A program made the position numbers and the translations under genes. A DNA stretch of 64,000 nt from the NCBI RefSeq assembly GCF_014696315.1, contig NZ_JACJPX010000012.1, positions 1 through 64,000 on the forward strand. Reading direction: 5' to 3'. Below the pieces are notes generated by a model. That model was not told the DNA's origin. It saw only the letters and a program-made list of their open reading frames with translations, and made no database searches. Positions 43,866 through 52,724 of this stretch are shown piece by piece (position 1 is the stretch's first letter; the number at the start of each line of letters is the position of its first letter). The DNA comes from Calothrix membranacea FACHB-236 (GTDB lineage: Bacteria > Cyanobacteriota > Cyanobacteriia > Cyanobacteriales > Nostocaceae).

Positions 43866-45851
43866 CTATTTAGCGTCCGCTAATATGACATCACTGGCTT
43901 TTTCACTAATCATAAAGATTGGTGTGAGGATGAAATAGCCAGGAATTTTGGGGAACACAGAAGCATCTACAATCCGCAGATTTTTTGTCCCATGTACACG
44001 GAAATTGCTATCAACCACGGCCATTGGATCTTCTTTAGGCCCCATCTTGTTGGTACATGAAGCATGATGACCCCAAGCCTCATCACGGACAAATTGGGCA
44101 GTATCATTGGGTGAAGTCGTAGGATATGTCTTAGGATCTGGCCATACTTCACCTACAGCGATGTCCTTAATTTCTGGTCGTCTGTTCATACCCCGCACAA
44201 ATTGAACACCCTCAACAACCGCCTTCAAATCTTCACCTGTGGGGTCGCTGCCTTCTTCAAAGTAACGGAAGTTAATGATTGGTGTATCCCTGGGATCTGG
44301 CGATCGCAGTGTCACAGTCCCCGCGTTATTCAAGGTATGGGCCTTGAGAATTGCCCAGGTAAATTGATTTGGTGTGGAAGCGATCGGCCCTGAATACCCT
44401 CTGTAATAACCTTTGAATGGTGATGCTGCTGAAAAAATGAACAAGTCGGGGTCACGACGGCCTGCTTGGGCAGCTACCTTAGACTTCATCATAATGGCAG
44501 TAACTGCACCAACAGTGGAATATACACCTTTACCCAAAGCCCAATCAGCCGCACATGGGTCATCCTGAGTCTGGAAGAATGTGCATTTTTGAGCAAAGGT
44601 CAGCTGATTTTCTGGTTTAACCTCTGTGATCACGCCTACTTCGTAACGGTCTTGTAAGTTTTTACCCACTCCTGGCAGGTTTACAAGCTGAGGAATACCA
44701 TGTTTGGAAAGTTCTTCTGCAGGGCCAATGCCTGAAAGCATAAGTAACTGTGGACTGTTGAATGCACCTGCTGACACAATCACTTCACGTGTCACATTCA
44801 ACTGCTGTTTGCCATCTAGAGTAGAATTTTGATCGTAGTTTGGATCAGCACGGTAAAGACGAGGCTTCTCAATGTACTCAACACCAATTGCTGTCTTATT
44901 AGCATCTAAGAGAATACGCGTCACCAGACAGTTGGTCTTAACGATCAGGTTATTGGGAAGTGCAGCCTGAGTCTCTCTAATTAATTCCCGCGGGCCCCGG
45001 CGCTTACCTTTATCCATAAATTGCGGGATATTGTACATCCCTTCTCTGTACTCTAATAACCGCCACTCGTTGGGGTCAAGCTTCGCGTTCCGATATCTCT
45101 CTAGTACAGCTTCAGTGTTATATGGAAAAACCTTTTTAGCTGCTGAGCGGAGAATGCGCTGGACAGTTTGATCATCCTTATAAATAGAGGGATCAGGAAT
45201 TTCTGTTGTTTGCCAGCCATCAAATCCATGACGTGTTGGGTTACCCACTATCGGACGCGGAACATAGCGACACTGTTCAAATCGCTCAAAGTATTTCCGC
45301 ATATTGTCAGATTTCCAACTGGGGTCTTTGGTAATTTGAGCAATATAGTCCCAGTCAGAGTTACTTGGATAAATCTCAACCAAGAAACTATGAACAGTAC
45401 ATCCACCTAATGCACCAACTCGGGGATACCAAACACCGTCCTGCTCAGGATAGTACTTAGTGTCTCGTTTCTGCTGCTCAAGGTTACTGTAGTGACGGAC
45501 GTAATAGTCCCATTGGATTGGTGGATACTCACTAGTTGCTGCGGTGAAAAAAGGTACATCAGAAGGGTTGGCTGCACTCTTATCATCAGCACCAGCTTCA
45601 AACAATACTACTTTGTGTCCCGCCTTAGCCAGATTACACGCGAGCGGCCCACCCCCAGCACCAGAGCCGATCACAATGTATTCTACTGGCGCATCCGCAG
45701 GCAGTGAATACTGTGGTTTCAAAATTAAGCTGCCAACAAAACTAGTGAAACCAGCACCATAAATTAATGATTGCTTAATAAACTTCCTACGAGAAATACC
45801 CCAATAAGATCCTGTTTTTTGCTGTGAGATGTCTGTGTTTTTGTCTGGCAT
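43866..45851 (-). CDS. GMC-family FAD oxidoreductase with Tat signal
   Basis: GMC enzymes oxidise alcohols, sugars or sterol-like substrates with bound FAD. The 661-residue product starts with a twin-arginine signal (SRRKFIKQSLIYGAGF, residues ~20-36), so it is exported folded. Then come the FAD motif VIGSGAGGGPLACNLAKAG, the GMC signature (VGALGGCTVHSF; NSPQLLMLSGIGP) and the active-site His region WGHHASCTNKMGP with the C-terminal DASVFPKIPG. The start has AAGGAAAC on the minus strand at proper spacing. The gene is divergent from the RTX gene. The signal peptide places the reaction in the periplasm, unlike the cytosolic enzymes upstream. Confidence 0.92.
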   Translation of the reverse strand: MPDKNTDISQQKTGSYWGISRRKFIKQSLIYGAGFTSFVGSLILKPQYSLPADAPVEYIVIGSGAGGGPLACNLAKAGHKVVLFEAGADDKSAANPSDVPFFTAATSEYPPIQWDYYVRHYSNLEQQKRDTKYYPEQDGVWYPRVGALGGCTVHSFLVEIYPSNSDWDYIAQITKDPSWKSDNMRKYFERFEQCRYVPRPIVGNPTRHGFDGWQTTEIPDPSIYKDDQTVQRILRSAAKKVFPYNTEAVLERYRNAKLDPNEWRLLEYREGMYNIPQFMDKGKRRGPRELIRETQAALPNNLIVKTNCLVTRILLDANKTAIGVEYIEKPRLYRADPNYDQNSTLDGKQQLNVTREVIVSAGAFNSPQLLMLSGIGPAEELSKHGIPQLVNLPGVGKNLQDRYEVGVITEVKPENQLTFAQKCTFFQTQDDPCAADWALGKGVYSTVGAVTAIMMKSKVAAQAGRRDPDLFIFSAASPFKGYYRGYSGPIASTPNQFTWAILKAHTLNNAGTVTLRSPDPRDTPIINFRYFEEGSDPTGEDLKAVVEGVQFVRGMNRRPEIKDIAVGEVWPDPKTYPTTSPNDTAQFVRDEAWGHHASCTNKMGPKEDPMAVVDSNFRVHGTKNLRIVDASVFPKIPGYFILTPIFMISEKASDVILADAK

Positions 45852-47119
45852 TTGATGTGTTTCCTTAATTTAAGAAAGCTCCAGTTGAAAAATAGTTAGG
45901 ATTGCTGACAAGTATGTATTGATTATTGGAGATCTATTTGGGTATGTCTACTGTTAGAAATTTTTCTTCTAAAAGTTTTGTTACTAACTTACTAGATAGT
46001 TATAAAATTCTAATAGAAACTTATATTTTGAGTATTTTGAGATTTTTATTTAAGTCTGATAAAGCTTATTTGGGCGACAAATATAAAGTTTTTAGCTGTG
46101 TTCTAGCACAACTTAATGCAGAAATATAAATGGTTATTTGAGGATGAGAATCACTATTTTAAAGCTTTTTTGAAATTTCTAATCTATCTCAACAGACTTA
46201 AGCGATAATTGATAGCGAAGACTTTTTGATATTATTCAATTAGAGATTATTAAAGTATTTTTGTTTGTCAATTTTAATGCATCGATTTCTAGTTATATAG
46301 CAATATGTTTTTTGAAAAATTAGTATTGATGAGGATGGCTCAGCACACAGTAGCCAGTTCTCAATATTGAATTAGAATTCCGATTTTCAAAGAAATACTG
46401 CTATATTGGGATACACCAACATAAGAAAAATCTGAGTACCAGAAGCCACTCAGCCAATGATGGAAAAATTTACATCACTACTATAGGGAATAGTGTTATA
46501 TTACACTCGTGTCTTATAATTACTCGATGAACACGTATGTAATAGCTTGACGTTTTATGTCAACTGGTGTTTGAAGAAAAGGTAAGCGGAAAATGGCAAA
46601 GCTTTGAGTTAACCCTTTAATCTGTTTTCCTTAACTAAACCATATTGTTCTCGTTCCTATATTGGTGACATTATTGAATATTCATAGCGAGTGGCGCGCC
46701 GCCAGTAAAACTATGTGAAGTAACACATTATATAATCCATGCTCTGGAATAATTTAGGTTAAGGTTTTTAGCTTGAATGTGTTTCTTAGTGCTTGTTACT
46801 AGCATTTAATAGCTTGGCTTTGAAACTCTTATGCAAAACTTACATCTATGAATCAAGATGTCACCTCCAAGAGGATGCGATTAGCTAAGATACATCTAAT
46901 TTGCAGATTAAATTTTATCAATTTCCTGTGGGTTAGGCATCTTGCTTGCCCTGATAATGTAACTTAAATGCTGATTAGCTTATCGTCTATTTTTCTTGTA
47001 GAGGATTTCAGAGCAACAAATCAGAGATTAATAGGGATTTGATTGCTCTGAAAATTATTTTCAGTCGAACTTTCACTCAGACAGCATTAACAACTTACTA
47101 AAAGGAGTTTGTATATCAT
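45852..47119. promoter_or_regulatory. 1.27-kb divergent region between GMC and RTX genes
   Basis: No convincing gene (a 67-codon frame at 45926 has no support). The right half is the long leader of the RTX gene. A promoter-like module with a 16-bp dyad lies at 46464-46530. The remainder is AT-rich. Confidence 0.55.
46464..46530 (+). promoter_or_regulatory. Promoter module with AGTGT-N6-ACACT dyad, copy 1
   Basis: The 16-bp dyad AGTGTTATATTACACT (46492-46507) is followed after 7 nt by a perfect -10 hexamer TATAAT (46515-46520). Together with an upstream AAAAATTTACAT, the module matches copy 2 at 50521-50586. The 23-bp core (46488-46510) is identical in both. The 5-6-5 geometry resembles operators of CRP/FNR-type regulators (knowledge). 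The identity of the regulator is unknown. It would give the RTX gene a leader of about 590 nt. Confidence 0.7.
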
Positions 47120-50100
47120 ATGGTTGGATACAGCGCACAAGAAGAGCAGCACATACAACTATTAGAAAATTTCTTTGCTGCACAAAAAGACAAAAGCATA
47201 TTAAGCAATGCGAGCAATTTCTTTGCTGATAACGGCAGATATATTTTTATTCGTGGTGGCGAAGAAAGACTAGGTAGAGGAGACGAGAACGGCCCTGAAA
47301 GCCTCATCTCTAAAACACCAACAGCCTATTCAAATTCCAAAGGTGGTCTACCACTCACAGGCTTAGACTTTATTACTACTGACTTTTCCAAAGGCAAAAT
47401 TAATACTTACCCTGTAAAAGTTGTTCCCAGGGTAGGTGGTTATACAACAGAAGCTACCCAACTAGATACCAACGCCTATACTGATGTTTCTGTAGCTCAT
47501 GAAACACCAGACTTAATTCCCTTTGCTGGTAACTATGTTGGCGGTAATGGAGTAGAGGATTTTTATCAGGACTTTTTCAATAACTTTGATATAGTTTCCT
47601 TCATTACCAACCCAGATGAATACAAAAATCTGAAGGGTAAAGACTCACCCTATCCCTATGGAATCATCGCTGATGGCAATAATTTGGCGGTATATGGGGA
47701 ATTAGAATTCCGCAACAAATACACTGGAAACACTGCTAGGTCTCCCTTCCGAATTGATGTTGAGTTTGAAGATAGTCTAGATGGCAAAATCAAAGCCTAT
47801 CAACTCTGGACTGATCCTCACTCTATAGCCGCATCTATGCGGGAAGGTGGCTCATTTAGAGAACAATATGGTCTGCAAGCCACACCGCTCATTCAGACTG
47901 GGCCTAATCCAGAAGATTTCCGCTTTCCTACAGTTGCAGAATTAGACCCAAATAAGTATCAACAACACCCCTTATTCGGTCGTCAATACAATCCTACTGG
48001 CTACTTAGCTGATTTGAATGGCAACCCCACCAACAACAACCCTTTTCAGCAGGGGAAAGTTGATGAAAAGCTATTTTTACCGCTATATGTTCAGTGGGGT
48101 ACTGGTAAAGACGACCTACTCAGTGGCTTTACAGACACATCAAAATACTACGATCCCAGAATACCTAACGATCAGCTATACGGTTTACAAGGTAATGACA
48201 CCTTAATTGGTCTGGAAGGTAATGATGAGTTATATGGCGGTAGTGACAATGACTCATTAGATGGGGGTGCAGGTAATGATACACTCAACGGTCATACGGG
48301 AATTAATACCCTGATAGGTGGTACTGGCAGTGATACATTCATTCTCGATGACCTATTTGACCTAAACTCTGAGGCAACAACCTCAACCATCACCGACTTT
48401 TCTATTGCTGATGGTGACAAAATTGGTCTTGGTGGAACATTAACTTACAACAAATTAACTATTACTGACAGTGCGAATGGTGCGGAAATTAAACTCGCTG
48501 GTTCAAGCCTACCCACCCTAGCAGTTGTTAAAAATCTAACGGCTGCTCAATTAACAGCAGACCAGTTTAAGGATGTTAGACCAGACTTTACAATTGGTGT
48601 GACTACACCAGATGACGTAATTGGGGATAGAGACGAAAACAAATCTCTAGTACTTGGTTTCTTCCAATCTTTCTTTACTGGTGACATATTTAGTTACATT
48701 AAAAGTAATTTTAGTCAAGATGCACGTTACATAGTTATTCAGGGAGAGAATAACGTCTATACATCAGATGATGCGTTTTCTGCTGAACGCTATCGTTTGT
48801 CACCAACCACTAAAGAGTGGACGGGGATAGATGGTGCTCAAGGTTTTATTTTCAGTCTCTTCCAAGCAGTTGATGTTTTAGGTACACGTTGGCCAGACCA
48901 GCCACCCATTACCAATTTTTACATCGAAAAAATTGTTACTGACTCAGCAGATCCAGATAATATTGCTATATTTGGGCGATTCAATTACAGAAACAATAGT
49001 ACCGGGATTTTCACTGATGGGCCGTTTGCGTACAACTTTCACATTAAACACGAAGTTGACCCGAATACAGGCAAGCTGGTAGCCAAGGTTAATACAGTCA
49101 GTTTCTTCGAGCAGTACAATGCTTTTGGTTATTCAGCCCGTCAAGGTGGTACCTGGACAAGAAATTATAATGGCGAACTAACCAACATTTATTGGGGTAC
49201 AACAAACGGAGAAACCATTGATGGTACTGATATTAAAGATATCATTTCTGGTTATCAAAGCAATGACATACTCAACGCTAAGGCAGGAGATGATACTGTC
49301 TATGGCGGTGAAGGTGATGATACCGTTACAGGCGGTCTAGGTAACGATAATGTCTGGGGTAATGCTGGTAAAGATACATTTGCTTTTGCTGCTGGTGATG
49401 GAACTGACACAATCAATGATTTTGAAAAAGGTCAAGACAAAATCAAACTCTTGAACGACTTGTCTTTTGATCAGTTAACCATTACCCCTACTAATGGGAA
49501 TGTGGAAATCAAGGTAACTGACACTCAAAAAGTATTGGCGGTAATTAAGGGTGCAGTTCAGCTTGATTCATCTGATTTTATTGCTGACCCGCAAAATCTC
49601 AATTTTGGTACGCCTAATGCAGATACATTAATTGCAGGGTCAAATGGTTTTGATGGCAACCGAGAGATAATTTTCACCGGTGCAGGTGATGATGAAGTAG
49701 ATCTGGCTACTTCGCAAATCGGACGCAATCGTGTTTTTGGTGGCAGCAATAACGATATTATCTACGTCAGCAAGAACGATCGCGTGTTTGGTGGTTCCGG
49801 TAACGATACCTTCGACGCTACCGATGGCCAAGGTGGTAACCGCATCTCTGGTGGCGTTGGCGATGATACCTTCTTCCTGGGTGCAGGCGATCGCGCTTTG
49901 GGTGGTGAAGGTAACGACGAATTCTATGTTCAGAGTGGCGGAAATAACGTCCTGACTGGTGGTGCTGGTGCTGACCAGTTCTGGGTGGTGAATGCGGAAA
50001 TCCCAACTGCTGCGAACACGATCACTGATTATGTACTAGGTACAGATGTCGTGGGAATTGGCGGCTATCAAAAAGCTGACCTCACCTTTAGCCAAGATGC

Positions 50101-50206
50101 TCAAAGTAATGCCATTCTGGCTGTTAAAGGTACTAACGTTGCCACATTCCTGGGGATTACCCAAGCTCAACTACAGACCGAAAGCGATAAATTTGTGTTT
50201 GGCTAA
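47120..50206 (+). CDS. RTX calcium-binding protein with two internal NTF2-like domains
   Basis: The 1028-residue acidic protein is without a signal peptide. Layout: an NTF2/SnoaL-like region (~5-280: QLLENFFAAQKD, FADNGRYIFIRGG), then RTX nonapeptides (~355-400: GLQGNDTLIGLEGNDELYGG, DGGAGNDTLNG) and a beta-rich spacer. A second NTF2-like region follows (~500-690: LVLGFFQSFFTGDIF, FSQDARYIVIQG). More RTX units are found at ~695-760 (AGDDTVYGGEGDDTVTGG) and ~860-970. RTX proteins are normally exported by type I systems and fold on Ca2+ (established). No such transporter is in the window. AAAGGAG lies 13 nt before the ATG. It shares a promoter module with the SufU-like gene, and its domain type matches the four SnoaL proteins of the cluster. 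Confidence 0.9.
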   Translation: MVGYSAQEEQHIQLLENFFAAQKDKSILSNASNFFADNGRYIFIRGGEERLGRGDENGPESLISKTPTAYSNSKGGLPLTGLDFITTDFSKGKINTYPVKVVPRVGGYTTEATQLDTNAYTDVSVAHETPDLIPFAGNYVGGNGVEDFYQDFFNNFDIVSFITNPDEYKNLKGKDSPYPYGIIADGNNLAVYGELEFRNKYTGNTARSPFRIDVEFEDSLDGKIKAYQLWTDPHSIAASMREGGSFREQYGLQATPLIQTGPNPEDFRFPTVAELDPNKYQQHPLFGRQYNPTGYLADLNGNPTNNNPFQQGKVDEKLFLPLYVQWGTGKDDLLSGFTDTSKYYDPRIPNDQLYGLQGNDTLIGLEGNDELYGGSDNDSLDGGAGNDTLNGHTGINTLIGGTGSDTFILDDLFDLNSEATTSTITDFSIADGDKIGLGGTLTYNKLTITDSANGAEIKLAGSSLPTLAVVKNLTAAQLTADQFKDVRPDFTIGVTTPDDVIGDRDENKSLVLGFFQSFFTGDIFSYIKSNFSQDARYIVIQGENNVYTSDDAFSAERYRLSPTTKEWTGIDGAQGFIFSLFQAVDVLGTRWPDQPPITNFYIEKIVTDSADPDNIAIFGRFNYRNNSTGIFTDGPFAYNFHIKHEVDPNTGKLVAKVNTVSFFEQYNAFGYSARQGGTWTRNYNGELTNIYWGTTNGETIDGTDIKDIISGYQSNDILNAKAGDDTVYGGEGDDTVTGGLGNDNVWGNAGKDTFAFAAGDGTDTINDFEKGQDKIKLLNDLSFDQLTITPTNGNVEIKVTDTQKVLAVIKGAVQLDSSDFIADPQNLNFGTPNADTLIAGSNGFDGNREIIFTGAGDDEVDLATSQIGRNRVFGGSNNDIIYVSKNDRVFGGSGNDTFDATDGQGGNRISGGVGDDTFFLGAGDRALGGEGNDEFYVQSGGNNVLTGGAGADQFWVVNAEIPTAANTITDYVLGTDVVGIGGYQKADLTFSQDAQSNAILAVKGTNVATFLGITQAQLQTESDKFVFG

Positions 50207-50520
50207 TATAGAATTTCCGCGTTTTCTATAGTCTCAAATTCTGTTAATTTCCAAGCCCGCCTAAGCGGGCTTGATTTATATCTAAAAAAACACGTTTTAG
50301 AGAGTCGAAAAAGTCCTTTTTAGTTAAGCTTTGCTATATATATGCATAGCTATTTAGTTATTCAAGGGTGTAATAATTTATATTAACAACCTCATCTATT
50401 AGAGGTAAATCAACCGTAACGCTTGCATCCTAGAACTCAGCTAGAGTCAAGTTTTGCAGATGGAAATCTATTCATATCAAGCAAAACATTTAGATAGCAG
50501 AATTGCGCTAGCAATGATTA
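50207..50520. other. Spacer after RTX gene
   Basis: Contains the RTX terminator at 50252-50273, then AT-rich sequence leading into promoter module copy 2. No gene seen. Confidence 0.6.
50252..50273 (+). terminator. Intrinsic terminator of the RTX gene
   Basis: A perfect 9-bp GC-rich stem (caagcccgc / gcgggcttg) with loop ctaa is followed by an AT-rich tail (atttata). It is located 46 bp after the RTX stop codon. Confidence 0.85.
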
Positions 50521-50586
50521 AAAAATTTACATTCACTGGGAATGAATAGTGTTATATTACACTCGTCTAATCTAATTACTAGATCA
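50521..50586 (+). promoter_or_regulatory. Promoter module with AGTGT-N6-ACACT dyad, copy 2
   Basis: The 16-bp dyad at 50548-50563 lies inside a 23-bp stretch identical to copy 1. Downstream the -10-like TCTAAT takes the place of TATAAT. The upstream AAAAATTTACATTCACT also matches. It ends about 15-20 bp before the ATG of the SufU-like gene, so the leader would be very short here. Confidence 0.7.
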
Positions 50587-50597
50587 TCAAGAGTAAA

Positions 50598-51065
50598 ATG
50601 GCTTTGCAAAGGGCAATGGCCTCCCCGGAGAATCAGCGACATACTTTCGAGAAAGTAATTCAGGAACGCTCTAAAAAACCTAGATACAGGGGTACCACAA
50701 TTCCAGTCCATCGCTATCACAAGTGTTCTAACCCCTATTGTGGCGATACTATCGAACTAACCTTAAAACTCAATCAAGCTAGCAACGCTATTGAGGAGAT
50801 AAAATTTCAGGGTGAAGGGTGCGCCATCTCAATGGCTTCTGCTGATTTGATGGCTGGTTATGTTCAAGGGAAAAGCATTAGCGAAGCCCTGAATATGGTC
50901 GAATCTTTTCATAGCATGATGCAAGGAGAAACGGAATTTCCAAGAGAATTACAAAAGCTCAATATTCTTAAAGGAGTATCTAAATTTCCTTTGCGAGTAA
51001 AATGTGCAACCTTGGGTTGGAAAACGCTGAAAGCAGCAATAGAATCTTCAGCACCTATGACATAG
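50598..51065 (+). CDS. SufU/NifU-type iron-sulfur cluster scaffold protein
   Basis: A 155-residue protein with the scaffold ligands SNPYCGD (Cys48, Asp50), GEGCAISMASADLM (Cys75) and RVKCATLGW (Cys136). The spacing fits the SufU subgroup more than IscU. It should assemble or deliver Fe-S clusters. A dedicated scaffold inside this cluster fits the need to mature Fe-S proteins, yet the local CoxS has lost most cluster ligands. Its target may be another protein (such as a partner dehydrogenase) or a remnant of an older complex (inference). Promoter module copy 2 lies directly upstream. Confidence 0.9.
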   Translation: MALQRAMASPENQRHTFEKVIQERSKKPRYRGTTIPVHRYHKCSNPYCGDTIELTLKLNQASNAIEEIKFQGEGCAISMASADLMAGYVQGKSISEALNMVESFHSMMQGETEFPRELQKLNILKGVSKFPLRVKCATLGWKTLKAAIESSAPMT

Positions 51066-51632
51066 TTATGCTCTTTCCTGGCGTGACTTTGACGCTAGAC
51101 TGCTATGTGATCAATCACACCAAGATGGCATAAAAACCTTTTTTACCTAGTTTCAATTTTCAAATTAGAAAAGTTATATTCAAATACAGTTATAAATCTC
51201 TAAAGGCATTCAAAAAATAGCTAGATATAAAGATAATATTGACTTATATTATTTACTTATATAAGTGTATAACTAACCAATGTCATTGGAAAACTGCAAA
51301 GTTTGGATTCTAGCTGATTAACTAAGAGTTAAATATTTGATAAATGAAGTAGGATAAAATCTTAAATTTAGAATTTTGATACCTTAAATGTACAAACAAT
51401 TTATTCGCATACGAAATATTAAAATTATAGAAAATCTTAATATTTTCTAGCTAGTAAAATTAACTAGATAAATCGCATAATTCTATTAAATTCTTATTAG
51501 AACGAAACCAAAATCTCAGCAAACACCTGATAAAATGTTTACCCAGTATATAGATGGGGAAATTGATCGGTATCAAAATCATTTAGTTCGTCCTTGATGT
51601 TTAAACAGCCATAATCAAGAGTAAAGATTAAT
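51066..51632. other. 567-bp AT-rich spacer before the FAD-subunit gene
   Basis: No gene. The 12-mer atcaagagtaaa occurs at 51614-51625, just before the CoxM-like ATG, and also at 50586-50597 just before the SufU-like ATG. It is likely a shared leader or ribosome-binding segment. Confidence 0.55.
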
Positions 51633-52517
51633 ATGCTTCCCGTTCAATTTGACTATGCAGCACCAGAAAGCCTGGAAGTTGCAGTAAAGTTGCTGAAAGA
51701 TAATGCAGAGGCTGTGATTTTAGCTGGTAGTCACAGCCTGATTGCAGAAATGAAGCGGGGCAGTGTTTCTCCTTCCCTGCTGGTAGATTTAGGTAAAATT
51801 AGCAGTTTGCGAGGAATTAACCATCAAGTAGGTAATAATATCCTGCAAATCAATGCCATGACTACTTATGCTCAAGTAGCAGCAGCCCGCGAAATTCAAG
51901 AAAATTATCCAGCACTTTTTGAGGCTGTTAACAACATTGGAGACGCTCAAATCCGCAACTGGCAAACAATTGGTGATATTTTTGCCTATCGCGACCTAGC
52001 CTGTGATTTTACAGCAGTGGCTTTAGTACTAGAGGCGAGTTTTAATACTCTTGATACAGAAGGTAGCCATCAGATTGAAGCAGCGCAATTGATTGCTAAA
52101 TCTTTTCAAAGTAATTGGCAATCAAAAGAAATTGTGACATCAATTAATTTACCCTCTGATAGCTCTAGAACGGGTAGTGCGTATCAAGCTTTTAAGCATC
52201 CAGCTACAGGCTATACTCTTTGTGGGATTGCCACCGCAGTTGGGCAAATTAATAATGGCATAGTAGGCAAATGTCGCATAGCAGTGACTGGTGCTACCCC
52301 TCATGCTGTGAGACTAACTCAAGTTGAGGCTGCTATAGAGGGTAAAGCACCCACCGCAGAAAATATAGCAGCAGCCTCTAAGTTGGCAAAAGCAAGTGTG
52401 GGTTCTTTATTGAGCGATCGCTATGCTTCCGCAGAATATCGTGCCCATATCATGGAGGTTAACACCAAACGCACCTTAACTTGCGCTTTAGAAAGAGCTG
52501 GTATTGTAGTTGCTTAG
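51633..52517 (+). CDS. CoxM/FAD-binding-subunit-like protein of a molybdo-hydroxylase, flavin motif degenerate
   Basis: A 294-residue protein aligning over its whole length with xanthine-dehydrogenase-family FAD subunits (~280-290 residues). It starts PVQFDYAAPESLEVAVKLL. The first FAD loop, canonically AGGQSLLP, reads AGSHSLIAEM. The second, TIGGSLAHADPAAD, reads TIGDIFAYRDLACD, with the Gly-Gly-Ser changed. The C-terminal part (GKCRIAVTGATPHAVRL, EYRAHIMEVNTKRTL) is typical. FAD binding is doubtful. It stands alone, 18 kb from the large subunit. An intact frame suggests it is still used. Confidence 0.87.
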   Translation: MLPVQFDYAAPESLEVAVKLLKDNAEAVILAGSHSLIAEMKRGSVSPSLLVDLGKISSLRGINHQVGNNILQINAMTTYAQVAAAREIQENYPALFEAVNNIGDAQIRNWQTIGDIFAYRDLACDFTAVALVLEASFNTLDTEGSHQIEAAQLIAKSFQSNWQSKEIVTSINLPSDSSRTGSAYQAFKHPATGYTLCGIATAVGQINNGIVGKCRIAVTGATPHAVRLTQVEAAIEGKAPTAENIAAASKLAKASVGSLLSDRYASAEYRAHIMEVNTKRTLTCALERAGIVVA

Positions 52518-52724
52518 TTTCAGCTTTGTTGATTCCTCCAGGTTATACAGCCTCTTGAGTCCGTGAACAAATTCTGGACATATAAATAAAAACGAGACTT
52601 TCCGTAAAGTCAGACTGAGAAATTGTAGAGAAGAAAGAAAAACAGTACTTACCAAAGCTTGAGGATTGCGGTAACTGAAATTGTCTACTAATCATAAAGG
52701 GTTGCTGAGGTGCAAACAGCTTTA

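Noticed and set aside
45926-46129. 67-codon frame upstream of the RTX gene
   Set aside because: AT-rich, no family features, weak start; most likely chance.
46492-46507. NrdR box or NtcA site in the shared promoter module
   Set aside because: The dyad is AGTGT...ACACT, the reverse arm order of NrdR, and it lacks GTA/TAC half-sites of NtcA.
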